Assembly (NCBI RefSeq): GCF_002272925.1
Contig: NZ_MLAR01000011.1
Location: forward strand, 1 to 52,802
DNA length: 52,802 nucleotides
Direction of reading: 5' to 3'
Origin: Helicobacter sp. 13S00401-1
Lineage (GTDB): Bacteria; Campylobacterota; Campylobacteria; Campylobacterales; Helicobacteraceae
The position numbers and the translations under genes are program-made. The notes beneath the pieces were generated by a model that was not told where the DNA came from, searched no databases, and saw only the letters and a program-made list of their open reading frames with translations. This document shows positions 25,231-34,445 of this stretch, one piece after another (position 1 is the stretch's first letter; every line of letters starts with the position of its first letter).

Positions 25231-26169
25231 TTAGCGCCTATAACTTTTACCTTGCAAGGCAAGGATTCTACTTTCTACACTAGGATGAGTGCTAAAAGCT
25301 TCTTTTATACTAACTAAATAAGCAGCATTTCTTGCAGGATTAACCTCAGTATGAGAGTAATTAGTCTGTTTATAATCAGCACTAATTTTTTGAAGTGCCC
25401 TTATCATAGGTAGTGGATCTTTCATAATATAAGCCGCTCCAGAATCTGCCATATACTCCCTAGCCCTAGATAGATACATAAGTAAAACTAAAGTTATAAG
25501 AGGCAAGATAAGTTGGAGGGCAAAAAGGATATTTCTTGCGATACTGGCTCCAGAGTTTCTATTAGTAGGAAAGAAAAAGTAAGCTGCCATATTAGCCACA
25601 AAAACTAAGATGTTACTTAAGATTCCAACACTCATAGTAAGCCTTACATCATAGTGTCTTATATGGCTTAATTCATGAGCTATAACAGCAGTTAGTTCAT
25701 CTTTTTCTAGCTTACTAAGCAAGGCTGTAGTTAGACATATAAGGCTGTTATCTTCACTCCATCCACTTGCAAAAGCATTCATAAATGGTGCTTCCATAAC
25801 ATAAAGCTTAGGGGTAAAGTTAGTTTTAGATGTTTTTACTAGACCTTGAAGTATATAATAAGCCTCTCTTTCTCTTGAGTTTAGCAAAGTAGCATTAGGA
25901 TCTAAAAGCTTGTGTTTGGCTCCACCTAGCATTATCTTGCTAAAACAAGTTGTAGCTATATAGATAACAACCAAACTAGCAAGTATTAAGATAACAGTGG
26001 CTGTTGGGAAGATTTTAAATGTTATGAGATAATAGAGGCTTTGAGAAAAATTAGTAGAATTAATCCTAACTACATCAACTAATAAGCCTATAATGATATA
26101 TATAAGCACGTAAGTCAGTAAAACATAAATGGTCTTGCGCTTATTTTCGTTGATAATCTTTTGAAACAT
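25231..26169 (-). CDS. htpX: HtpX-like membrane zinc protease (M48)
   Basis: 312 residues. Two N-terminal membrane segments (about 14-34 and 56-76) precede the zinc motif HELSH (165-169), with a further hydrophobic stretch at about 180-230 and the third ligand Glu in AREYMADSGAAY. By family knowledge HtpX cleaves damaged inner-membrane proteins facing the cytoplasm. It is the first gene of a long minus-strand run and is divergent from the aldo/keto reductase gene. Confidence 0.87.
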   Translation of the reverse strand: MFQKIINENKRKTIYVLLTYVLIYIIIGLLVDVVRINSTNFSQSLYYLITFKIFPTATVILILASLVVIYIATTCFSKIMLGGAKHKLLDPNATLLNSREREAYYILQGLVKTSKTNFTPKLYVMEAPFMNAFASGWSEDNSLICLTTALLSKLEKDELTAVIAHELSHIRHYDVRLTMSVGILSNILVFVANMAAYFFFPTNRNSGASIARNILFALQLILPLITLVLLMYLSRAREYMADSGAAYIMKDPLPMIRALQKISADYKQTNYSHTEVNPARNAAYLVSIKEAFSTHPSVESRILALQGKSYRR

Positions 26170-26245
26170 AAACTTTCCTCGTCTTTCAAAATATACCTTT
26201 TATATTATACAATTTACCAAATTCCAATTTACAAAGGATGCATGA

Positions 26246-27286
26246 ATGGAACAAAGGCACGTTAAAGGTAGTGGTTTAATCCTCCCTGCCATGACTTTAG
26301 GCACTGCTACTTTTGCAGGTAGCACTGAGCTTTTTAAAAAGTGGGGCACTACTAAGACTAATGAAGCTATAGCTTTACTTGAAACTTGTCTTGATTATGG
26401 ATGCAACTCATTTGATACAGCTGATTGCTACTCTTGTGGTGATAGCGAGATAGTACTAGGTGAAGCTTTAAAGGCCATGAAGCTAGATAGAGAAAAGGTT
26501 TATATAAGCTCTAAAACTGGTATGTACATGGGTGAAGGGCCTAATGAGTTTGGAACTTCAAGATATAAAATCCTTCAAAGCATAGATGCGAGTTTAAAAC
26601 GTCTTCAAACTGACTATATAGATCTTTACTATCTTCACTGCTATGATGCCTTAACTCCCCATCTAGAAGTACTTCAGACTTTAAATGAACTAGTGCGCAT
26701 AGGAAAGATTAGATACTTTGGAGTTAGTAACTACTCAGGCTGGCATCTAATGAAAATGCTAAGCGTGGCTGATAGATACAATCTTTCTCGCCCCATAGCC
26801 CATCAAGCTTATTACTCGCTTGCTGCAAGGGAGTATGAGTTTGAACTTATGCCTTTAGCTTTAGAAGAAAACATCTCTACTATGCCTTGGAGTCCTTTAA
26901 GTGGGGCTTATCTAAGTGGCAAGATAACTAGAACTAAGATAGATTCTAAAGATAGCAGGCTTAGTAGTGGTGGGGCTTGGGATATAGATAAAGAACATCT
27001 TTTTAATATAACTGATGCCTTAGAGATAGTAACTAAAGAAAGTGGTTACACTATGGCACAAGTTGCCCTAGCATGGAATCTAAGTCGCCCTACTGTGACT
27101 TCTTTGATCATAGGTGCTACCAAACCAACCCAGTTAAAAGAAAATCTTAAAGCTAGTGAGATAAAACTAGATTCTAAACACATAGAGCTACTTGATAAAG
27201 CAAGCCAACTTAAGCCTATATACCCTTACTGGCACCAGCGTTTTGCTAACCTAGTAAGAGACCCAAGTCCAGTTAAACTCTACTAA
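26246..27286 (+). CDS. Aldo/keto reductase
   Basis: 346 residues, a TIM-barrel oxidoreductase. The catalytic tetrad is visible: Asp and Tyr in FDTADCYSCGDSE, Lys in SSKTGM and His in YYLHCYD. NADPH-binding elements appear as SLIIGATKPTQLKENL near the C-terminus. It resembles the YajO/PdxI-like or general stress AKR groups; the substrate cannot be told. ATG with AAAGGATG 6-12 nt upstream; another ATG 4 nt upstream is in a different frame. Probably single-gene or joined with the Dsb-like gene 30 nt downstream. Confidence 0.9.
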   Translation: MEQRHVKGSGLILPAMTLGTATFAGSTELFKKWGTTKTNEAIALLETCLDYGCNSFDTADCYSCGDSEIVLGEALKAMKLDREKVYISSKTGMYMGEGPNEFGTSRYKILQSIDASLKRLQTDYIDLYYLHCYDALTPHLEVLQTLNELVRIGKIRYFGVSNYSGWHLMKMLSVADRYNLSRPIAHQAYYSLAAREYEFELMPLALEENISTMPWSPLSGAYLSGKITRTKIDSKDSRLSSGGAWDIDKEHLFNITDALEIVTKESGYTMAQVALAWNLSRPTVTSLIIGATKPTQLKENLKASEIKLDSKHIELLDKASQLKPIYPYWHQRFANLVRDPSPVKLY

Positions 27287-27316
27287 TAACTAAACACTAA
27301 CTAAAAAGGAAATATC

Positions 27317-28042
27317 ATGAAAAAACTAAACCTCATAGCCCCTTTGCTACTTTTAAGTCTACCTTTAGGCTTGCTAAATGCTGCTGATATAAAAGAAAAT
27401 CTTACAGCCACTTTAAAACTGGCCTTGCACTCAAAGTTTTCTATACTTAAAATAGAAGATGCTAAGGCTAAAGGATTAAAGATAGTGACTATAAAAGGAG
27501 ATAATGGCCTTCAAACCTCAGTTTTAACTAACGAAGATGGAAGCGTAGTTATAGCTCCAGATCCTGAAGGGATAGTAACTGGTAATAAACCTTTTATAGG
27601 CATGATACAAGCAAGCATCACTGAAAATAACAATGCCAACAAAGCCCTAGTTGATAAAAACGCCTTAGCTCTTTTTAAAACTTACAAAAATGACGTTATA
27701 ACCCTAAAGGCTAATAAATCAAGTTCTAAAACTATACATATGATAGTTGATACAACCTGCCCTCACTGTAAGCAAGAGATAGACAACTTAAACTCTTATC
27801 TTGATAAAGGCAATGTAGAAATCCTAGTTGCTGGCCTACTAGGTGTTGAAGCTATGAATAGAGCTTCAGGTTTTTATGAAGAACTCCCTAAAGCTAAAAC
27901 TCAAGAACAAAAAATCGCCCTACTAAAAAAAGTCTTTGAACACGACTATAATCCTAATGTAAAAGATAATAATACAGCCTTAAAAATTAGTGATAGCGTA
28001 GAAAAATCAGGCGTACATAGCATACCTTACATCATAGACTAG
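27317..28042 (+). CDS. Periplasmic DsbC/DsbG-like thiol:disulfide protein, short C-terminus
   Basis: 241 residues. The signal peptide is MKKLNLIAPLLLLSLPLGLLNA (ends about 22, written here as a feature of residues 1-22). A dimerisation-type N-terminal domain is followed by a thioredoxin fold with CPHC (148-151) and a cis-Pro loop SIPYIID. It ends immediately after the cis-Pro loop, so the final strand and helix of a normal DsbC fold seem missing. CPHC and the two-domain layout recall H. pylori HP0231. By family knowledge such proteins form or isomerise disulfides, perhaps in the Hcp-like protein. GGAA upstream of ATG. Confidence 0.82.
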   Translation: MKKLNLIAPLLLLSLPLGLLNAADIKENLTATLKLALHSKFSILKIEDAKAKGLKIVTIKGDNGLQTSVLTNEDGSVVIAPDPEGIVTGNKPFIGMIQASITENNNANKALVDKNALALFKTYKNDVITLKANKSSSKTIHMIVDTTCPHCKQEIDNLNSYLDKGNVEILVAGLLGVEAMNRASGFYEELPKAKTQEQKIALLKKVFEHDYNPNVKDNNTALKISDSVEKSGVHSIPYIID

Positions 28043-28056
28043 AAAAACTCTTAACC

Positions 28057-28084
28057 TATAAGTCTTATACAACTAAGACTTATA
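28057..28084. terminator. Bidirectional stem-loop between converging genes
   Basis: TATAAGTCTTA (28057-28067) pairs perfectly with TAAGACTTATA (28074-28084) around a 6-nt loop. It lies between the Dsb-like gene and the tsaB-like gene and includes the latter's stop codon. There is no U tract, so factor-independent termination is not certain. Confidence 0.6.
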
Positions 28085-28622
28085 AATAGTTAGTTATATA
28101 AAGTGGTTCTAAAGGCTGCTTGAAATCTTTTAAGCTTAAAATCTCTGGCATATAAAACTCTATGCTTGGGCTTAGACTTTTTTCTAAAACTATAGACTTT
28201 AAGCCCTCTTCTTCTTTTAAAAAATAACTCATAGCTCCAAAAGCCTTTATCTCTTTACTTTGCGAAAAGCTAAATATATCTCCAGCATAAATATTTATAT
28301 CTTTAGTTTTATGCAAAGTTTGAAGCGCTATATGAGTTAGCTTCATAGCACTTAGATTCCCAACTCCTCTAGCATAAAGTATGGAATCTAAAGTAGTTAG
28401 CTTTGAAAGGGCTCTTAAAGCCTTAGTATCAAAAAAACTTTTGTCATAATCTTGTTTTAAAAGTGCACCAAAAAGGGCGCGTAAGGAGTGAACTAACATA
28501 CCTTCAAAGCTAAAGCTTTCAAGTCTTTTATAACTTATATCTTTGCTATTTTGAGAGTGACCCTCCTTTTCATAAAAGCCAACTTGAAAAGGAGGGATTA
28601 GTGTTTGGAGGGCTAAAGTCAT
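28080..28622 (-). CDS. TsaB-like protein (tRNA t6A synthesis), divergent
   Basis: 180 residues. YARGVGNLSAMKLTHIALQTL corresponds to the GPGSFTGLR helix region of TsaB/YeaZ and is the main support. The ASKHA N-terminal strand is degenerate. By family knowledge TsaB is a non-catalytic partner of TsaD in making t6A37 on tRNA. The position directly after lpxC and minC matches the same small gene in other Helicobacter and Campylobacter genomes, as far as I recall. Length is shorter than the typical 220-230 residues. Confidence 0.6.
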   Translation of the reverse strand: MTLALQTLIPPFQVGFYEKEGHSQNSKDISYKRLESFSFEGMLVHSLRALFGALLKQDYDKSFFDTKALRALSKLTTLDSILYARGVGNLSAMKLTHIALQTLHKTKDINIYAGDIFSFSQSKEIKAFGAMSYFLKEEEGLKSIVLEKSLSPSIEFYMPEILSLKDFKQPLEPLYITNYL

Positions 28623-28643
28623 CTTGCAAAACTAGCTTAAAGG

Positions 28644-29546
28644 CTAGTTACTTGCGTAAGAAAATGAGGTCTGAAGCGCTTTATCTTCTACTCTATCTTC
28701 TAAATCTATAATCTCATAACTACTTGCATCACTTAAAATCTTTTCTGTTAAAAAGTGATTTAACTTATGGCTCCCTGCAAAAGAGATATAACTTCCAACT
28801 AGGGGCATACCAAGTAGGGCCATATCACCTATGGCATCTAGGATTTTATGTCTTACAAACTCATCTTTAAAACGAAGACCTTCTTTGTTTAAGATTCCAT
28901 TTTCATCTAAAACTATGCAGTTACTAAAGTTCCCGCCAAGTCCTAGTCCCATAGCTCTAAGTTGCTGCACTTCTTGTAAAAAGCCAAAAGTTCTAGCCCT
29001 TGCTATCTCTTCTTTGTAAGCTTGAAGGCTGTAGTTAAACTTATAGTGTTGTTCTTTTATGCTTGGGTGAGGAAAGCGTATAGTAAAGTCAAAGGTTATA
29101 GAATCACTAGGCTCAACTCTTACAAACTTATCTTTATCCCTAACTTCAACAGCCTTTTTGATAGATAGAATCTTTTTTGGTTTATCTAGCTCTTTTATGC
29201 CTGCTTCATCTATTAGCATACAAAAGCCTATAGATGAACCATCCATAATAGGGGCTTCTTCATTATCTAAGACTATACGTAAGTTATCTATACCATAAGC
29301 ATGCACAGCTGAAAGCAAGTGCTCTATAGTTGAAATCTTTGCCTTCTGACTACCTATGACAGTTGCCATAGTTGTATCTATAACATTTTCTGGTCTTAAA
29401 GGCACAGACACACCAAGATCGCTTCTATATATAACTAGTCCGCTATCAGCTGGCAGTGGCTCTAATGCTAGATTAACTGGTACGCCCTTATGTAGTCCTA
29501 TGCCTACTAGTTCCACTCTTTTGGCTATGGTTCGCTGTTTCATCAC
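28644..29546 (-). CDS. lpxC: UDP-3-O-acyl-N-acetylglucosamine deacetylase
   Basis: 300 residues, normal LpxC length. [13 protein letters not shown] starts the fold; [16 protein letters not shown] carries the zinc His; [14 protein letters not shown] and [16 protein letters not shown] (second zinc His and catalytic Asp) are all visible. By family knowledge it is the committed zinc-dependent step of lipid A synthesis. It starts 9 nt after minC ends and is followed by the tsaB-like gene. A natural partner of lpxK and glmU in this window. Confidence 0.96.
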   Translation of the reverse strand: MMKQRTIAKRVELVGIGLHKGVPVNLALEPLPADSGLVIYRSDLGVSVPLRPENVIDTTMATVIGSQKAKISTIEHLLSAVHAYGIDNLRIVLDNEEAPIMDGSSIGFCMLIDEAGIKELDKPKKILSIKKAVEVRDKDKFVRVEPSDSITFDFTIRFPHPSIKEQHYKFNYSLQAYKEEIARARTFGFLQEVQQLRAMGLGLGGNFSNCIVLDENGILNKEGLRFKDEFVRHKILDAIGDMALLGMPLVGSYISFAGSHKLNHFLTEKILSDASSYEIIDLEDRVEDKALQTSFSYASN

Positions 29547-29555
29547 TTGCTCCTT

Positions 29556-30266
29556 TTAAAGTGGATTTAACTCTGTTATCTCTAATCTCTGATTAAGCCT
29601 TAGCATCTTTAGATTCGAGTTTAGATTGATGGCTTCTACATCTTCCTTATTTAAAATATTACCTTGAAAAGTTACTCTTCCAATAAATATATTTCTAAGA
29701 ATTAGCACATCACCATCACAATTAATATTCCCCTCACACTTTTTACCAAGTATACTTAAGCTTCCCATACAAGTCACACTAGCCCCACTATGCACATTAC
29801 CATGGATGACGCAGTCTCCTGCAGAAAAGATCTCTTCACCACTTCTTACATGCCTATTTATAACTAAAGTATCAGCATTTCGCGTGATAGTGCTATCGCT
29901 TATAGATTCCACATCATCACTTTCTTCTTTTAAAAGGGCTGCTTTTTTTAAGGAATCTAAAATCTTAGTCTCATCAAAAGCTGGGTCTATATCTAGGTCA
30001 TCTTTATAGCACTCATCATCAAACAAACTAAGCCCATCATCACTTTCTTCTTCTTTAATATCTTTAAACTCAAGATACTGCATGTTCATGGAGCTTAAAA
30101 GCTTTTTTAAGCCTTCATCATTAATAGTGGCTAATAGCTCATCTTTAAAGCTAAAATAGTAGTTCCTTAAAAGCTCTGCATGCTTTAAAGTATAGGCTTT
30201 TATCTCATCTAGCGTACCCTCTTCAAACTCAAATACGCGTATGGTCTTTTGTCTGGCTTTTACCAT
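29556..30266 (-). CDS. minC: Septum-site protein MinC
   Basis: 236 residues. The C-terminal half (about 125-225) is a right-handed beta-helix typical of MinC: VINRHVRSGEEIFSAGDCVI, GNVHSGASV, GSLSILG and GNINCDGDVLI with regular glycines. The N-terminal half (1-110) is acidic in its second part and less conserved. By family knowledge it inhibits FtsZ assembly at the poles with MinD, which is not in the window. It is the first of the minC-lpxC-tsaB-like unit, an order also found in H. pylori. Confidence 0.88.
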   Translation of the reverse strand: MVKARQKTIRVFEFEEGTLDEIKAYTLKHAELLRNYYFSFKDELLATINDEGLKKLLSSMNMQYLEFKDIKEEESDDGLSLFDDECYKDDLDIDPAFDETKILDSLKKAALLKEESDDVESISDSTITRNADTLVINRHVRSGEEIFSAGDCVIHGNVHSGASVTCMGSLSILGKKCEGNINCDGDVLILRNIFIGRVTFQGNILNKEDVEAINLNSNLKMLRLNQRLEITELNPL

Positions 30267-30315
30267 TTGTATCCCTTGATATACTTGACCTTATATCGAC
30301 TGTAAGTAAAGGTCT

Positions 30316-31233
30316 TTAAAGTTTGCCTAAGGTGCCTTTCAAACTCTCTGTATTATTGATGCTTAAAGTTTGCGCTCCTAACTTAGCGTTTAGCCCAGCT
30401 AAAACTGTACCATTACCAAACTCTATAAAGCAAGTTATGCCTTTAAGCTTAGCTACTTCTACGCACTCATGGTAGCGAACTGGCATAATTAGCTGACTAG
30501 TTAGGTTTACTAAAGCCTTATCTTTGCTTTTATAAAGCTCTAAAGTGGCATTACTTATAACTTCTATCTTAGAATCTTGAAGTTTAGATTCTAAAAGCGT
30601 TTCAAAAGGCGCGCACGCACTTTGTAATAAATCACAGTGGCTTGCAACTGACATATTTAAAAGTAAAGTTCTTTTAGCACCTGCTTCTTTTAAAACTGGC
30701 ATAAAAGATTCTAAGTCTTTTTTAATGCCTGCTAGCACAGTTTGACCCTCTAAGTTAAAATTAGCTGCATAAACTTTAGCGCCCTTTTTTCTTTCTTCTT
30801 CACACATGGTTTTTAAAAGGCTTTCTTTTAGCCCTAAAACTACTAGCATGCCACACTCTTTATCTTCACAAGCCTTAGCCATAAACTCGCCTCTTTTATG
30901 AGTTAAGTTAACTCCATCTTCAAAGCTAGCCCCGCCATTTAAGCAGTAGCTACTAACTTCACCTAAAGAGTGCCCAAAGGCTAAAGTAGGTCTTATCTCA
31001 CTTTCACTTTCAAAGATAGCTTGGGCCATAGCACTAACAGTAAAGATAGCTGGCTGGGTAAACTGAGTTAGATTAAGTCTGCTTTCATCTTTTAGTAAGT
31101 CTTCAAAATCACACTTTAAAACTTCACTTGCCCTCTGACTTAACTCTTTAGCTACCTTAAAGTTAGCTATAAAATCTAAGCCCATATTTAAGCTTTGAGA
31201 CCCTTGTCCTGGATATAAAAATGCGTATTTCAT
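30316..31233 (-). CDS. fabD: Malonyl-CoA:ACP transacylase
   Basis: 305 residues from the ATG at 31231-31233 (MKYAFLYPGQGSQ), which has AAGG 8 nt upstream and the expected family start. A longer frame begins at 31296, but its 21 extra residues are not family-like. The nucleophile motif GHSLGE contains Ser89, and Gln in PGQGSQ completes the oxyanion site. By family knowledge it loads malonate onto ACP for fatty acid synthesis. Divergent from hemE by about 80 nt. Confidence 0.94.
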   Translation of the reverse strand: MKYAFLYPGQGSQSLNMGLDFIANFKVAKELSQRASEVLKCDFEDLLKDESRLNLTQFTQPAIFTVSAMAQAIFESESEIRPTLAFGHSLGEVSSYCLNGGASFEDGVNLTHKRGEFMAKACEDKECGMLVVLGLKESLLKTMCEEERKKGAKVYAANFNLEGQTVLAGIKKDLESFMPVLKEAGAKRTLLLNMSVASHCDLLQSACAPFETLLESKLQDSKIEVISNATLELYKSKDKALVNLTSQLIMPVRYHECVEVAKLKGITCFIEFGNGTVLAGLNAKLGAQTLSINNTESLKGTLGKL

Positions 31234-31277
31234 ATGATTAACCTTAGTGGTGGTGTTTATGTATAAAAAGTATAGTT

Positions 31278-31283
31278 TATAAT
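31278..31283 (+). promoter_or_regulatory. Candidate -10 box of hemE
   Basis: TATAAT 30 nt upstream of the preferred hemE ATG (31313), in the divergent fabD-hemE spacer. No -35 match is visible. Confidence 0.4.
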
Positions 31284-31312
31284 TAAATAAATTCAATATG
31301 GAGAAAAAGCTA

Positions 31313-32344
31313 ATGAGTAAAAATATTTTTATAGATGCTTGCTTTAAAAAACCAACACCTTACACGCCTATATGGATGATGCGTCAAGCTGGGAGGTACT
31401 TAAGCGAGTATCAAGAAGTAAGACGTGAGGCTAATGGCTTTTTAAATATGTGCAAAAACCCTAGCCTTGCTACTAAAGTGACCTTGCAGCCAGTTGATAT
31501 ATTAGATGTAGATGCTGCCATACTTTTTAGCGATATCTTAATGCTGCCTCATGAGATGGGATTAGATCTAGTTTTTGAAAACCACGTAGGGCCAAAATTT
31601 TTAGATGTTATAACTGATTTAGATTCTATAAAGCATCTAAAAGCTGGGGCTTATAAAAACTTAGATTATGTCTATGAAACGCTTTCTTTAACTAGAGCTA
31701 AGCTTGATAAATCTAAGGCTTTAATTGGCTTTTGTGGTGCACCTTGGACGCTAGCAACTTACATGATAGAAGGTCAAGGCAGTAAAAGCTATGCTAAGGC
31801 TAAAAAGATGCTTTATGCTAGTCCAGAGACCTTGCATGCTTTAATGAGAAGGCTAACTTCAGAGCTAAAAGGCTATCTAGAGTGTCAGATACAAGCTGGG
31901 GCTGATGCTGTTATGCTTTTTGATTCTTGGGCTAATGCCTTAGAAGATAGTGCTTATATGGAGTTTGGTTTTAGCTATATGGTAGAAATTAGCGAGCACA
32001 TTAAAAGAGAGTATCCTCATATCCCAGTTATACTCTTCCCAAGAGGCACAGGTAACTTTTTGCATAAACTAAATGGAAACTTTGATGTTTTAGGAGTTGA
32101 CTATCAAACTCCTATAGAAGAAGCTAAGCATAAAGCTGGATCAAAATATGTCTTACAAGGCAACTTAGAACCTGCAAGACTTTATGACTTTGATGCTATG
32201 AAGCAAGGAGTTGAACATATAATCGCTGTGATGGGCAAAAAACCAGGGCATATCTTTAACCTAGGGCATGGCATGCTTCCAGACCTACCAAGGGAAAATG
32301 CCATCAAGCTAGTAGGGCTTGTAAGAGAGCTAAGTGCTAGATAA
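31313..32344 (+). CDS. hemE: Uroporphyrinogen decarboxylase
   Basis: 343 residues from the second ATG ([11 protein letters not shown]), chosen because GGAGA, 9 nt upstream, is a good ribosome binding site that overlaps the first ATG at 31298. [15 protein letters not shown] contains the substrate-binding Arg pair; [13 protein letters not shown] and [15 protein letters not shown] are diagnostic. By family knowledge it removes four carboxyls from uroporphyrinogen III in heme synthesis, which supplies the nine hemes of NrfHA and others. Confidence 0.95.
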   Translation: MSKNIFIDACFKKPTPYTPIWMMRQAGRYLSEYQEVRREANGFLNMCKNPSLATKVTLQPVDILDVDAAILFSDILMLPHEMGLDLVFENHVGPKFLDVITDLDSIKHLKAGAYKNLDYVYETLSLTRAKLDKSKALIGFCGAPWTLATYMIEGQGSKSYAKAKKMLYASPETLHALMRRLTSELKGYLECQIQAGADAVMLFDSWANALEDSAYMEFGFSYMVEISEHIKREYPHIPVILFPRGTGNFLHKLNGNFDVLGVDYQTPIEEAKHKAGSKYVLQGNLEPARLYDFDAMKQGVEHIIAVMGKKPGHIFNLGHGMLPDLPRENAIKLVGLVRELSAR

Positions 32345-32593
32345 ATCTTATCTCACAGCATAGCTTTATAGAATCTTACTTAATAGAATTTGCTTTATAA
32401 AATCTAGCCCTTACCACTAAAGGCTAGATAAAGCCTCTATCTTAGCTACTGTCATATTTAAAAATCATTACAAAACTCATATATGAACAATTATAAGAAT
32501 TACTCTATTTTCGCTATTTTCACCATTACCATGCTAACATTCATAGCACAAACTTTACAAAGCAAACACTCACTAGATAAAAGGACATCAGTT

Positions 32594-33928
32594 ATGAGAT
32601 CTAACTTAAGATTTAAAGCATTAGCGCTTATCTTACTACTCCCGGCAAATCTACTTTTTGCAGAGGTCTTAAGCATATCTGACTTTAAACGCGCCATAGA
32701 TGCCAACTCCTTGGAGTTAAATAGCAACAAAGCCAACTATGAAAGCCAACTAAATCAAGCAAAAAGTGACATTTCTTGGCAGTTTCCCTACATAGAAGCC
32801 TCCGGAAATACAGAGCCAGATGGGAGAGGTGGAACTATGTTTACTTCAACTACGCTTTTTATGTTAAAACCAACACTTCCTTGGGTGAACTCGCTTTTAA
32901 AAGAAGCCCTAAAAGTAAAGGGTTTAGAGTATAAAGAAGCAACAGGGCTTGTAAAAAACATAGCTTTTATAAATGCAAAAAAGATGTATCTAACCTATGA
33001 GGCCATAAAAGAAAAGTATAGATATGACATACAAAGAGAGATAAACTTTTTAACACTTTTAAACATAGCTAAGAAAAAACTTGAAGCAGGTAGCCTTAGT
33101 CAAAAAGACTATGTAAACTTTGAAAGTGCTTATATAGCTGCTAACCTAACTAGTCTTTCTACTAAAAATGACCTAGTAAAAGCACAACAAGATCTCTATG
33201 TGATCTTAGGCTTAAAAGATGCCCCTTTTTTAAATAACTCATCTAAAAAAGATATATCAAACATACTATCAAATACAACTAGCGAGCTAGCAAGACTAAA
33301 AGAAGTAGAAAGAAGCATAACTCATAACCATAACGACTTAAGGGTTCAAGGTCTAGATATGAACTTTGAAAAGCTAAATGAAGCTCTAACCCTAGCTAAG
33401 CTTGAAAACTCGCCTTATATAAATATCCTTAACTCCCAAACTAAGAGCTATGAGCTTTTAGCTAGACAAGCAAGTAGAGATATATTTCCTGCAGGAGATT
33501 TAATAGTTGGTCTTGGAGTTAATACAACAGGACCTTCTACTGGAGCAGCTTTTGATGTGCAGATACCTTTGCCTATAACTAAAAAACAAACCCACTTAAA
33601 AGCTAAGTACATGGTACTAGGTCAAAGCACACTTTATAAATCTAATATCACAAAAAATACACTTAGGATCAAAGTAAAAGCCTATCTTCAACAAATGGAC
33701 ATATCAAGGCACTATATGCAGATAGCAAAAGAAGATATCAAGATAAAAAGAAAGTTAGCAGCCCTAACTAAACTTGCTTATGATGCACAAAAATCAAACC
33801 TATTTGAGTATATAACTTATGAAAATGCCTATGTAGATTCCCAAATACAGTTAGTAGACCAAAAGATACGCTATATACAAACCCTTGCACTCTTAGAAGA
33901 GACTTTAGGAGAGAGTTTTAGCAAGTAG
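32594..33928 (+). CDS. TolC-like outer membrane efflux protein
   Basis: 444 residues from the ATG at 32594, which has AAGGA 9 nt upstream and opens a clear signal peptide (MRSNLRFKALALILLLPA... ending LLFA). A longer frame from 32483 adds 37 residues with no signal function. The body is helical with repeated TolC features (KANYESQLNQAKSDI; QKDYVNFESAYIAANL; TTGPSTGAAFDVQIPLPI). By family knowledge it is the outer membrane channel of a tripartite pump. It converges with the CzcA/CznA-type operon and is the obvious partner, though on the other strand. Confidence 0.82.
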   Translation: MRSNLRFKALALILLLPANLLFAEVLSISDFKRAIDANSLELNSNKANYESQLNQAKSDISWQFPYIEASGNTEPDGRGGTMFTSTTLFMLKPTLPWVNSLLKEALKVKGLEYKEATGLVKNIAFINAKKMYLTYEAIKEKYRYDIQREINFLTLLNIAKKKLEAGSLSQKDYVNFESAYIAANLTSLSTKNDLVKAQQDLYVILGLKDAPFLNNSSKKDISNILSNTTSELARLKEVERSITHNHNDLRVQGLDMNFEKLNEALTLAKLENSPYINILNSQTKSYELLARQASRDIFPAGDLIVGLGVNTTGPSTGAAFDVQIPLPITKKQTHLKAKYMVLGQSTLYKSNITKNTLRIKVKAYLQQMDISRHYMQIAKEDIKIKRKLAALTKLAYDAQKSNLFEYITYENAYVDSQIQLVDQKIRYIQTLALLEETLGESFSK

Positions 33929-34002
33929 TTTAAATCTATCTATAATCTAAGATTTCTAAATTACGTTACGCACTCATGTTAATGGGGATGTTTGAAGGTA
34001 AT

Positions 34003-34027
34003 GATTCTATATTTTTAAAATAGAATC
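34003..34027. repeat. Hairpin built from an inverted pair of GAWTCTA motifs
   Basis: GATTCTAT (34003-34010) and ATAGAATC (34020-34027) flank a 9-nt loop in the convergent spacer between the TolC-like gene and the DUF3240-like gene. It may act as a terminator, though no T tract follows. Confidence 0.6.
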
Positions 34028-34129
34028 TAACATCTAAAAACAGCGTGAAAAAAGAAGGTCCCAGGCTATCTAGTTAGTCTTTGTAAGGACATAGCAAAAG
34101 GGCAAGACTTGAGATTAAATGTAAGCTTT

Positions 34130-34435
34130 TTAGTTAGTGTTTTTAGGCTCAAAGTGGCATATTACACAAGAACACTCTATCTTATAAACCTTAGCATGCT
34201 CAAAATGCTTTAAGACAAGAGCTGCTACATTTTGCGCTTCAACTTCATCTACATAAAACTTTATAAGCGCAAACTCCTGTCTACCACTTACCCTCTCTTT
34301 ATCACTTGCTAGTAAGGTCTTAGAAGCATACTTTTGGGAATCTATATAAAAAAAGTCATTATAACCATGCTCTAAAAAGAGATCTACTATGTTGTCTTTG
34401 AATATGGACTTTATATGTATATCTAACATCACCAT
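34130..34435 (-). CDS. DUF3240-like small protein of metal-efflux operons
   Basis: 101 residues, soluble, with a ferredoxin-like pattern: MLDIHIKSIFKDNIVDLFLEHGYN at the start, FALIKFYVDEVEAQNVAALV in the middle and a final KIECSCVICHFE with two cysteines and a histidine that could bind metal. By family knowledge DUF3240 proteins are found beside CzcCBA/CusCBA-type exporters and may be metal-sensing or regulatory. It starts 10 nt after the RND gene ends, same strand. Confidence 0.7.
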   Translation of the reverse strand: MVMLDIHIKSIFKDNIVDLFLEHGYNDFFYIDSQKYASKTLLASDKERVSGRQEFALIKFYVDEVEAQNVAALVLKHFEHAKVYKIECSCVICHFEPKNTN

Positions 34436-34445
34436 TTTTTATCCC

